A stretch of 5,288 bases of DNA from Promethearchaeota archaeon. GTDB lineage: Archaea > Asgardarchaeota > Lokiarchaeia > Sigynarchaeales > SOKP01. The stretch covers positions 1-5,288 of the forward strand of contig JAHLWJ010000324.1 in the NCBI GenBank assembly GCA_019057975.1, in the 5' to 3' direction. The translations under genes and the position numbers were made by a program. Of the stretch, positions 1-4,996 are shown in pieces. The notes under the pieces are model-generated. The model saw only the letters and a list, made by a program, of their open reading frames with translations, had not been told where the DNA came from and ran no database searches. The first letter of the stretch is position 1, and each line of letters opens with the position of its first letter.

Positions 1-18
1 CATTCGAATTTATAATTT

Positions 19-819
19 TTATTTTAATAATTTAATCTTTAACATTTTCAAAATGTCATCTAAAATTTCTTCAGTTTTTTCCACAATTATATTAAGTTCA
101 ATATTTTTTGTTTTGGAAAATAAAACAATTATGTAAATATAATCTCTTTTCGAGACGCAAATCCACCGATTCTCTGAAGAGATTAATATACAATTTACAT
201 CTCCTCCTTGATATTCATATGATAATTTTTTAGCAAAATTTATTAACATTCCACTCATCGAAATTTGTTTTCTAGATGAATATTCTTCTGGAACTTTAGC
301 AAAAAGAATTTTTTCTTTATTTTCATCAAATAGAATTACTCCTTCGGATTGCACCTTATAACCAAATTCTTCTAATAAGCCTTCAATAAGCGGTTGTTCC
401 ATGAACTGTAATATGAAATTGTTAAAATCTGAGAACATGGTTATATTTCCATTACGAATAGGGAGCTGATCTTTATATACTTCTAAAAATTTATTTGATA
501 TTTTATTTAGAATGTAATTAATTACTTGATTTGGTAGATCGTCATAGCATTGTATACAAAAAGTAATTTTCTCGAAGTTATTATAAAATAATTTATGACC
601 ACTCATTATTAAGGATTTAACTATCGTACCTGGAATTAATTTCTCACCAAACTTCTTAATAGCTGTGAAAAATCCAGACACTATATTTTCATCCAAATTT
701 TCAGGTTTTATACCACAGCTTGTCAAACAAACCCCTGCGTTATCATAAATATAAATTGATTCAACATAATTTTCTATTGCTTTTTTTTCCTCTAACAACT
801 CACCCTTATCCGTACTCAT
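19..819 (-). CDS. Two-domain longin/roadblock-like protein, candidate small-GTPase regulator or scaffold
   Basis: The 266-residue product has no signal peptide and no membrane segment, so it is probably cytosolic. Residues about 18-118 form a beta-beta-alpha-beta-beta-beta-alpha pattern: a strand pair around IYIYDNAGVCL, a helix around IVSGFFTAIKKFGEKL, three strands (about 66-93) and a long helix (about 97-117). This is the layout of a longin or profilin-like domain. Residues about 140-262 repeat a similar plan (helix, strands 160-175, helix 186-203, strands 208-235, helix 240-260) and resemble Roadblock/LC7. Proteins of these folds bind or regulate Ras-like and Mgl/Rag-type GTPases, and they are abundant in Asgard archaea. 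No GTPase gene lies in the window. The start at 819 is chosen over an in-frame ATG at 834 because a GGTGAT SD lies 6 nt before it. The fold call rests on pattern reading; both domains could be roadblock-like. The partner is unknown. Confidence 0.6.
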   Translation of the reverse strand: MSTDKGELLEEKKAIENYVESIYIYDNAGVCLTSCGIKPENLDENIVSGFFTAIKKFGEKLIPGTIVKSLIMSGHKLFYNNFEKITFCIQCYDDLPNQVINYILNKISNKFLEVYKDQLPIRNGNITMFSDFNNFILQFMEQPLIEGLLEEFGYKVQSEGVILFDENKEKILFAKVPEEYSSRKQISMSGMLINFAKKLSYEYQGGDVNCILISSENRWICVSKRDYIYIIVLFSKTKNIELNIIVEKTEEILDDILKMLKIKLLK

Positions 820-825
820 ATTTCT

Positions 826-831
826 ATCACC
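826..831 (-). promoter_or_regulatory. Shine-Dalgarno GGTGAT that fixes the start of the longin/roadblock gene
   Basis: On the minus strand GGTGAT lies 6 nt before the ATG at 819. It matches the part of the archaeal ribosome-binding consensus that pairs with the 16S 3' end. It sits inside the five-codon extension created by the upstream in-frame ATG at 834, which argues that the downstream ATG is the real start. Confidence 0.6.
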
Positions 832-862
832 CATTTATCTTTAAATTTTAAGAGTAGTCAAA

Positions 863-873
863 TTTTTTATAAT
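863..873 (-). promoter_or_regulatory. TATA-like box for the longin/roadblock gene
   Basis: The minus strand reads ATTATAAAAAA here. Transcription would start near 843, giving a leader of about 24 nt that contains the GGTGAT SD. A second AT-rich candidate at 841-850 (TAAAATTTAA) would instead give a transcript starting almost at the ATG. AT-rich background makes chance matches likely. Confidence 0.35.
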
Positions 874-888
874 GATTTTAAGAGTTAT

Positions 889-1107
889 CTATTTTATTTT
901 TTTATTTAAATCATCAATATGAGATTTTAATTTAGAATTTTCAGCTTGGCATTGGTTTAATTGTTCTTGTAATTTTTGGTTCTGTATAACGGTTTTATTC
1001 GCGTTTAGCAAAGTTTGATATAATTGATTCTTAGCCTTCTTAAAATCCTTTTCCAAAGTCTTTACATACTGATCTTTATCAGATACATATGGCCATTCCT
1101 CTGTCAT
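889..1107 (-). CDS. Small coiled-coil protein, 72 residues, unknown function
   Basis: I do not recognise a family. The protein is hydrophilic, rich in Lys, Gln, Asn and Glu, and nearly all helical after a short N-terminus with Trp5, Pro6 and Tyr7. Residues 46-71 follow a clean heptad repeat: Leu46, Cys53, Leu60 and Leu67 in d positions, and Leu50, Asn57, Ile64 and Ile71 in a positions. Beta-branched residues at a, leucine at d and one buried Asn at a are typical of parallel two-stranded coiled coils. An earlier stretch (Leu29, Leu33, Ala36, Val40) continues the helix with a register stutter near residues 40-46. Cys53 in the core could allow a disulfide-linked dimer. The gene lies just upstream of the longin/roadblock gene on the same strand, with 69 nt between its stop codon and that start, so the two may work together. 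Its length and composition support a real gene, but no homologue is asserted. Confidence 0.6.
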   Translation of the reverse strand: MTEEWPYVSDKDQYVKTLEKDFKKAKNQLYQTLLNANKTVIQNQKLQEQLNQCQAENSKLKSHIDDLNKKIK

Positions 1108-1124
1108 TGAATTTCCCTTCTGAA

Positions 1125-1133
1125 ATTTTATAA
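1125..1133 (-). promoter_or_regulatory. TATA-like box for the coiled-coil gene
   Basis: The minus strand reads TTATAAAAT, centred about 22 nt before the ATG at 1107. This spacing implies a very short leader or a leaderless mRNA. A weak purine run (GAAGGGAAA) lies between the box and the start, but no full SD is present. Confidence 0.4.
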
Positions 1134-1168
1134 CCTCTTTTTTTTGCTTTTCAGTATAATCCTACTAC

Positions 1169-1195
1169 TAATACATAATTTTTTTAATACATAAT
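1169..1195. repeat. 11-bp direct repeat TAATACATAAT, two copies
   Basis: The copies are at 1169-1179 and 1185-1195, separated by a 5-nt T run. They lie just past the stop codon of the OsmC-like gene, in the gap before the coiled-coil gene. A low-complexity AT origin is possible and no function is evident. Confidence 0.4.
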
Positions 1196-1197
1196 AT

Positions 1198-1884
1198 TTA
1201 TTTTGGAGATGCTTTTTCTGCATCAGGTTGTTGAGTGAAATAGCCAGTAGTGCCGCAATTTGTACACTTTTGAGATTTATCATCTAGAAAGACCATTGTT
1301 TTATTGAAACAAGTAGGACAAATGAAGAGTACTTCTTCTATCTTTTCCTCAGGAATTTCTACAATCATATCTATATTAGGAACTATTGGTGTTGTAATAC
1401 AATACATACAAAAACACCTTTTTTTAGTAGCTTCAAGAACCTCATTTAATTTTTCTATAGGTGCGTCACTCTCAACAAATATTTCAAGATTATAGTTCTC
1501 TACAGCAGCAATTCCATCCTCAATCCCAAATCCAGTAGTTAAATCAATATCTGCAACTATTCTGATATCAAGTTTTTTCAATTCAATTCCCGCCATTGCA
1601 GCCCATTTAGCAAAAGCTGCAGAAAAACATCCACAAAAACCAACCATACAATAATGAACCGGATGTACTGCAGTTCCTCCTCCTCCAAGAATTATTGTTT
1701 CATCCGTTTGTACAGTAATTTCCCCAGCTCTTTCTGTTTTCATTATGGTTTCGAATTGTGGTCCATAACCTACGTCTAATCTCCATCTACCTTTTACTTC
1801 TAAGGTTTTTTTACATTTGGACCGGTCTTTTCTATATTCTTCTTGTACCTTTTTGAAACCGTCTAGGTCAATTCTATTAAGCAT
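1198..1884 (-). CDS. OsmC-family protein with C-terminal zinc ribbon
   Basis: Residues about 27-178 match the OsmC/Ohr fold, whose members are thiol peroxidases or less defined redox proteins that act as intertwined dimers. The central helix carries the signature GCFSAAFAKWAA, with Cys86 at the position of the peroxidatic cysteine. Cys157, in KKRCFCMYC before the final strand, fits the second redox cysteine. A C-terminal extension adds a zinc ribbon, CPTC (189, 192) and CTNC (207, 210), making 228 residues against roughly 140 for a plain OsmC. Extra cysteines cluster beside both redox positions (79 and 84; 159 and 162). A GGAGAT SD supports the start at 1884. The substrate is unknown: lipid or organic hydroperoxide reduction is the family expectation, while the ribbon and extra cysteines suggest a specialised role such as metal, thiol or partner binding. 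The gene stands alone, about 130 nt after the crotonase gene. Confidence 0.8.
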   Translation of the reverse strand: MLNRIDLDGFKKVQEEYRKDRSKCKKTLEVKGRWRLDVGYGPQFETIMKTERAGEITVQTDETIILGGGGTAVHPVHYCMVGFCGCFSAAFAKWAAMAGIELKKLDIRIVADIDLTTGFGIEDGIAAVENYNLEIFVESDAPIEKLNEVLEATKKRCFCMYCITTPIVPNIDMIVEIPEEKIEEVLFICPTCFNKTMVFLDDKSQKCTNCGTTGYFTQQPDAEKASPK

Positions 1885-1889
1885 TAAGG

Positions 1890-1895
1890 ATCTCC
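1890..1895 (-). promoter_or_regulatory. Shine-Dalgarno GGAGAT of the OsmC-like gene
   Basis: On the minus strand GGAGAT ends 5 nt before the ATG at 1884. The spacing is standard, and the site supports this start and a leadered mRNA. Confidence 0.6.
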
Positions 1896-1918
1896 ATTAA
1901 ACTTATTACTAAGTTTTT

Positions 1919-1930
1919 TTTAGTACTAAA
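1919..1930. promoter_or_regulatory. Perfect 12-bp palindrome TTTAGTACTAAA, possible operator
   Basis: This palindrome lies between the putative TATA box (1941-1950) and the start of the OsmC-like gene, close to where transcription should begin. A second inverted repeat, ACTTA/TAAGT with a 4-nt spacer, lies next to it at 1901-1914. A bound dimeric repressor there would block initiation. This is inferred from position only. Confidence 0.3.
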
Positions 1931-1940
1931 TTAGTTAAAC

Positions 1941-1950
1941 TCTAATATAA
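1941..1950 (-). promoter_or_regulatory. TATA-like box for the OsmC-like gene
   Basis: The minus strand reads TTATATTAGA here. It predicts initiation near 1920 and a leader of about 36 nt that includes the GGAGAT SD. The match is only fair in an AT-rich region. Confidence 0.3.
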
Positions 1951-1955
1951 ATGTA

Positions 1956-1989
1956 TGTACTCTTTTGTCGTTTTTGACAAGAATGTACA
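1956..1989. repeat. 34-bp imperfect inverted repeat between crotonase and OsmC-like genes
   Basis: Two 14-nt arms (1956-1969 and 1976-1989) match at 11 of 14 positions around a 6-nt spacer. The inner TTGTC/GACAA and outer TGTAC/GTACA pairs are perfect. The repeat lies just upstream of the OsmC-like TATA box and 24 nt after the crotonase stop. It could be an activator site or an mRNA 3' hairpin; no U-tract follows it on the minus strand, so a terminator is less likely. Confidence 0.4.
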
Positions 1990-2013
1990 AATATGTTCTA
2001 TTATTTTTATTAC

Positions 2014-2805
2014 TTAAGTGAATTTCTTATGTAACCCTTCTATAAAATCATCTATTTCCTTTAAATCTTTAATGTTGTTATCGTAAGCTACCTTCCCGCA
2101 CTCATCCTCTAAGTCAAAATATGCCTTAATACGACCTTTTTCCATAATAGTTAGCATTGATTTTAAGAAGATTGAGAATTTTGGTTGATATTTACTAATT
2201 TCTTTTGCAAATGCAACGGTTTCTGCGTCCAATTTATCGAATGGAAAAATTCTTGCAGGGAAATTAATATTCTTTAGTTCTTTCAGCCCTATTTTATCTG
2301 CAGTATACAGGACATTTTTCGCATAGTTGAAACCAAACGCCATTAAAGGCAATAATGTTGCTCCTGTCTGTGGAAATGCTGAAATTGCAAGTTCTGGTAA
2401 CCTTAAATACAAATCTTCTAGTGGCCTGTCTGCAAACACTTTCAAATCAGAAGCTAAAATCAACATAACTCCAAAACCAACAGCAATACCTTGAATTTGC
2501 GCAATTATCGGCTTTTTCATAAGAACCATTGTTTCATTGACCTTTCTCCCCCACTCTTGAATAATAGCAACATTCTTTGGATCACCCTGAATTTCCTTCA
2601 AATCGTAACCCGCAGAAAAGAATCTTTGACCAGTGCTTTTTATCAAAATACATCTAACATGTTCATCGTCATCTGCTCTAATCAACTTCGCGTGTAGAGA
2701 TTTTAACATGTCACCGTTAAATGAATGTGCTTTTTCTGGTCTATTAATTGTGATTATTGCGATGCGTCCTCTCAATCCATACAAAATTAAATCTTGATTG
2801 CTCAT
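2014..2805 (-). CDS. Enoyl-CoA hydratase/isomerase (crotonase) family protein with one catalytic Glu
   Basis: The 263-residue length is normal for the crotonase family, cytosolic trimers or hexamers that act on acyl-CoA thioesters. The oxyanion-hole motif SAGYDL (Ala65, Gly66, Asp68) and the second block GIAVGFG followed by ASD (residues 106-120) are clear, as is the N-terminal ITINRPEKAHSF (18-29). Aligned by eye to rat mitochondrial enoyl-CoA hydratase, Glu164 corresponds to Glu138 in LPEL, whereas the Glu144 position is Met114. The glycine-rich block has Phe111 where the middle glycine usually lies, and four extra residues separate the two blocks. Classical hydratases use both glutamates; enoyl-CoA isomerases and other crotonases manage with one acid. 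A double-bond isomerase or another acyl-CoA reaction is thus at least as likely as hydration. The ATG at 2805 follows a leaderless-type promoter. It diverges from the membrane-protein/thiolase side, hinting at linked acyl-CoA metabolism. Confidence 0.88.
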   Translation of the reverse strand: MSNQDLILYGLRGRIAIITINRPEKAHSFNGDMLKSLHAKLIRADDDEHVRCILIKSTGQRFFSAGYDLKEIQGDPKNVAIIQEWGRKVNETMVLMKKPIIAQIQGIAVGFGVMLILASDLKVFADRPLEDLYLRLPELAISAFPQTGATLLPLMAFGFNYAKNVLYTADKIGLKELKNINFPARIFPFDKLDAETVAFAKEISKYQPKFSIFLKSMLTIMEKGRIKAYFDLEDECGKVAYDNNIKDLKEIDDFIEGLHKKFT

Positions 2806-2823
2806 AGGATTATTAAACTGAAA

Positions 2824-2835
2824 TTTTATTTAAAA
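2824..2835 (-). promoter_or_regulatory. TATA box of a leaderless crotonase transcript
   Basis: The minus strand reads TTTTAAATAAAA, preceded by GAAATC, which fits a purine/A-rich BRE. The centre is about 25 nt from the ATG at 2805, so transcription should start at or next to the start codon. The absence of an SD agrees with a leaderless mRNA. This is the best promoter in the window. Confidence 0.6.
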
Positions 2836-2863
2836 GATTTCATTAAAAAGCTAAATTCTTATT

Positions 2864-2892
2864 CACTTTTAATCAAGTTAATTTTAAAAGTG
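2864..2892. promoter_or_regulatory. Inverted repeat CACTTTTAA/TTAAAAGTG in the divergent intergenic region, possible shared operator
   Basis: Two perfect 9-bp arms (2864-2872 and 2884-2892) flank an 11-nt spacer. The centre, 2878, is about 48 nt from the TATA box of each divergent gene (2824-2835 and 2922-2930). Such symmetry suits a dimeric regulator that controls both promoters. The repeat structure is visible in the sequence; the role is inferred. Confidence 0.4.
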
Positions 2893-2921
2893 GTCCCGTA
2901 ATTGACATATCTATCAATATA

Positions 2922-2930
2922 ATTTTATAA
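2922..2930 (+). promoter_or_regulatory. TATA box of a leaderless DUF998-like gene transcript
   Basis: ATTTTATAA is centred about 27 nt before the ATG at 2953. No SD precedes that ATG, which fits a leaderless transcript. A short inverted repeat, ATTGA/TCAAT (2901-2918), lies just upstream of the box. Confidence 0.5.
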
Positions 2931-2952
2931 TGATATTGTATTTGAGACATAA

Positions 2953-3663
2953 ATGCTTAATCTAACGAAAAATCGTATAATTAAATTCATACGAGATAAT
3001 GGGGGGTATTTTGGAATTATTGGAGCAATATCGATGACATTATCAGCTCTAATATCATTTTTTTTGAACTCTTCTCTTAATCCTAGTTTCAATATAGTAT
3101 CATATGCAGTAAGTGATTTGGTGTCAGGACCAATGATCTCAAGCATTATTTATAGTATCGGATTATTGATTTCTAGTTTTGCTCAAATACCTACATATAT
3201 CTCTTTAATAAATCACTTTAATAATAAGGAGAGTTACATTATTTTATTCAAAGTTACCGCACTCAGTTCCGTTATTTCAATTATTAGTCATAATATCTTA
3301 AGTTTAGTTCCCTTAGAGAGGAGTGTTTTACCGTTATTCCTAACTCATGGTGTTGCGGCAGGAATTCACTACGTAGCAGGTTCAATTTCTTTAATTTTAA
3401 TTGGGATAATTGAGCTTTATAAAATTAAGGTTTCCAAGAGCATGGTGGTTATATCATTTATAACTGGTGCATTATATAGTATGGTTTGGATAAGATATTT
3501 TCTTTCTTTGATAGTGGGAATACCAGATATTTTAATGAACAATTCTATACAATGGTTCACACTCGCTGGCATTATCTTATGGTCGCTATTTCACGGTATA
3601 TTTTTAATCAAAGCTAAAAAGCGAGACCTTGATAATGCAAAAAATAATACTAAATCGTTATAA
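2953..3663 (+). CDS. Six-helix membrane protein, DUF998-like
   Basis: The 236-residue protein has six probable membrane helices, at about residues 19-38, 61-86, 96-118, 133-156, 163-188 and 198-220. A Lys/Arg-rich N-terminus (Lys6, Arg8, Lys11, Arg14) and a Lys/Arg-rich C-terminal tail after 220 suggest that both ends face the cytoplasm. The first loop carries SYAVSDLVSG, which resembles the conserved SDLG-type motif after helix 1 in DUF998 proteins, and His132, Gly133 and His139 in helix 4 fit that family's conserved histidine region. DUF998 members have no established biochemical function. The start is fixed by a TATA box 27 nt upstream. The gene lies 76 nt before the thiolase-like start, and no terminator is visible between them, so read-through is possible. 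Another small multi-helix family, such as DRAM/Frag1-like, cannot be excluded. Confidence 0.65.
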   Translation: MLNLTKNRIIKFIRDNGGYFGIIGAISMTLSALISFFLNSSLNPSFNIVSYAVSDLVSGPMISSIIYSIGLLISSFAQIPTYISLINHFNNKESYIILFKVTALSSVISIISHNILSLVPLERSVLPLFLTHGVAAGIHYVAGSISLILIGIIELYKIKVSKSMVVISFITGALYSMVWIRYFLSLIVGIPDILMNNSIQWFTLAGIILWSLFHGIFLIKAKKRDLDNAKNNTKSL

Positions 3664-3688
3664 CATTAATTAACAAGCGAATCTAATA

Positions 3689-3700
3689 TTAAATATATTT
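3689..3700 (+). promoter_or_regulatory. TATA-like box for the thiolase-like/DUF35 operon
   Basis: TTAAATATATTT lies in the gap after the DUF998-like gene. It predicts initiation near 3720 and a leader of about 10-20 nt without a clear SD. The gap is very AT-rich, so the match could be chance and the operon could also be served by read-through. Confidence 0.4.
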
Positions 3701-3739
3701 AAAACCGAAATAAACAAAAAGCAATTATTAGTGAAAAAT

Positions 3740-4996
3740 ATGAGGAAAGTTGCTATAGTTGGAATAGGAATAACTCCTTTTAGAGCAAGGTATTTGGATA
3801 AAACATATTTCGAGCTCGCTTACGATGCGACAAAACTCGCTTTGGAAGATGCGAACAAAAATGGGGCAGAAATTACGCATAATAATTTAGAATCTACGGT
3901 ATATGGTATATATAACGAGTTATTCGAACGACAATTCATGCCAGATATCTTTATAAATTCATATATCGGTATGAACAATAAACCGGGAACTCGGATAGCT
4001 TCTGGGGGTGCTACTGGAGGATATACAGTGAGAATGGCTTACTCGGAAGTAGCTTCAGGACTATCTGATCTATGTCTTTGTCTTGGTGTGGAGAAATGTA
4101 ACGATTGTTATGATGAACAGACAGGAGTGACTACTCCGGAGGTTTTAAACGCGATTGCTTATTCAGCTGATATGACATATGAATATCCCATGGGTATGAT
4201 GGCTGCCAGTTCTTATGTTTCAATGGTTAACGCTCATTACGAAGAATTTGGAAACCCAACCGAAGAACAAATGGCTTATGTTAGCGTGAAAAATCATGGA
4301 AATGCCATGCTAAACCCAAAAGCACAATCTCCAATGAAAGTGAGCGTGGAGAATGTCTTAAATTCGCGAATAATATGTTTCCCTTTCAAAATGCTCGATT
4401 GTTGCTTGTACTCTGAAGCCTCCGCTGCACTTATTTTGGCATCAGAGGATAAAGTGAAAGAGTTAGGGGTTGAAAAACCTATTTGGATTACAGGGGTTGG
4501 TGCGGCTAATACCGATTGTTTTATTGGGAACCGTGAAGATATGGGGCGGTTATATTCGAATATCTATGCGGCGAAAGCAGCATACAAAATGGCTGGTTTG
4601 GATTATAACAACATTAAGAGCCAAATAGACTTAGCTGAACTACACGATGCATTTTCTGGTCAAGAAGTAATAAGTTATGAAGAACTTGGATTCGTACCTT
4701 TCGGAGAGGGTGGTCCGTGGATAAAAAAAACTTTCGAAAAACCAGGAGAGGGTCCTTGGTTAGAAGGAGAACTCCCATGTTGTCCTTCAGGTGGATTGAT
4801 AGGATGCGGACACGCTGTTGGTGCAACGGGAATTATGAGCACTGGAGAGGCTGCTTTTCAATTAAGAGAAGAAGCGGGAAAACACCAAGTCTCAATTGAG
4901 AAGGGTCGGGCCATTTCTCATTCTATTGGAGGCCCTGGTGCGGCTTATGCAGCAGTAATTGTAATGGCAAACGAGGAGGGGTTGAAAAAACCATGA
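3740..4996 (+). CDS. Thiolase-fold protein (SCP2-type) lacking the nucleophilic cysteine; DUF35 partner
   Basis: The 418-residue protein has the full two-half thiolase fold, beginning MRKVAIVGIGITPF. The half-two motifs are present: HDAF (His302), GGLIGCGHAVGATG (His358) and a C-terminal SIGGPGAAYAAV. The block that normally reads ACASGG, with the acyl-accepting cysteine, reads GGATGG (residues 89-94), so Gly90 replaces the nucleophile. GHP is GHA, NPSGG is CPSGG (Cys348), and the usual SDGAAAL reads SEASAAL. Thiolase-fold proteins paired with DUF35 include archaeal acetoacetyl-CoA thiolases and the actinobacterial steroid side-chain aldolase Ltp2, which cleaves a C-C bond without a thiolase cysteine. 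Ordinary thiolysis is unlikely here; an aldolase-like or condensing reaction on acyl-CoA is inferred. The stop overlaps the DUF35 start. An in-frame GTG at 3731 would add three residues; the ATG is preferred because the first beta strand follows it directly. Confidence 0.88.
   Translation: MRKVAIVGIGITPFRARYLDKTYFELAYDATKLALEDANKNGAEITHNNLESTVYGIYNELFERQFMPDIFINSYIGMNNKPGTRIASGGATGGYTVRMAYSEVASGLSDLCLCLGVEKCNDCYDEQTGVTTPEVLNAIAYSADMTYEYPMGMMAASSYVSMVNAHYEEFGNPTEEQMAYVSVKNHGNAMLNPKAQSPMKVSVENVLNSRIICFPFKMLDCCLYSEASAALILASEDKVKELGVEKPIWITGVGAANTDCFIGNREDMGRLYSNIYAAKAAYKMAGLDYNNIKSQIDLAELHDAFSGQEVISYEELGFVPFGEGGPWIKKTFEKPGEGPWLEGELPCCPSGGLIGCGHAVGATGIMSTGEAAFQLREEAGKHQVSIEKGRAISHSIGGPGAAYAAVIVMANEEGLKKP
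4974..4979 (+). promoter_or_regulatory. Shine-Dalgarno AGGAGG inside the thiolase-like gene, for the DUF35 start
   Basis: A strong AGGAGG ends 13 nt before the DUF35 ATG at 4993, slightly farther than usual. It lies within the last codons of the thiolase-like gene. With the ATGA overlap it supports translational coupling and roughly matched amounts of the two subunits. Confidence 0.5.

Noticed and set aside
1..3. A minus-strand ATG at the very edge, possibly the start of a further gene
   Set aside because: Only three bases are visible and no SD precedes it, so nothing can be supported.
820..834. A five-codon N-terminal extension of the longin/roadblock gene from the ATG at 834
   Set aside because: The extension contains the GGTGAT SD for the ATG at 819, so the later start is favoured.
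1304..1495. A 63-codon open frame on the plus strand inside the OsmC-like gene
   Set aside because: It lies antisense to a recognisable conserved protein, with no SD or family features.
1912..1921. A T-run as a possible transcription terminator
   Set aside because: It is T-rich on the plus strand, whereas both flanking genes are transcribed from the minus strand, where it reads as an A-run in the OsmC-like leader.
2491..2697. A 68-codon plus-strand open frame inside the crotonase gene
   Set aside because: It is antisense to the conserved oxyanion-hole region and has no supporting signal.
2925..3146. A 73-codon open frame on the minus strand over the start of the DUF998-like gene
   Set aside because: It overlaps a clear membrane-protein gene and its promoter, its product matches nothing recognisable, and it is explained as antisense shadow.
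4614..4899. Two open frames overlapping the thiolase-like gene (70 codons minus, 60 codons plus)
   Set aside because: Both run through the highly conserved thiolase motifs in other frames and have no features of real proteins.
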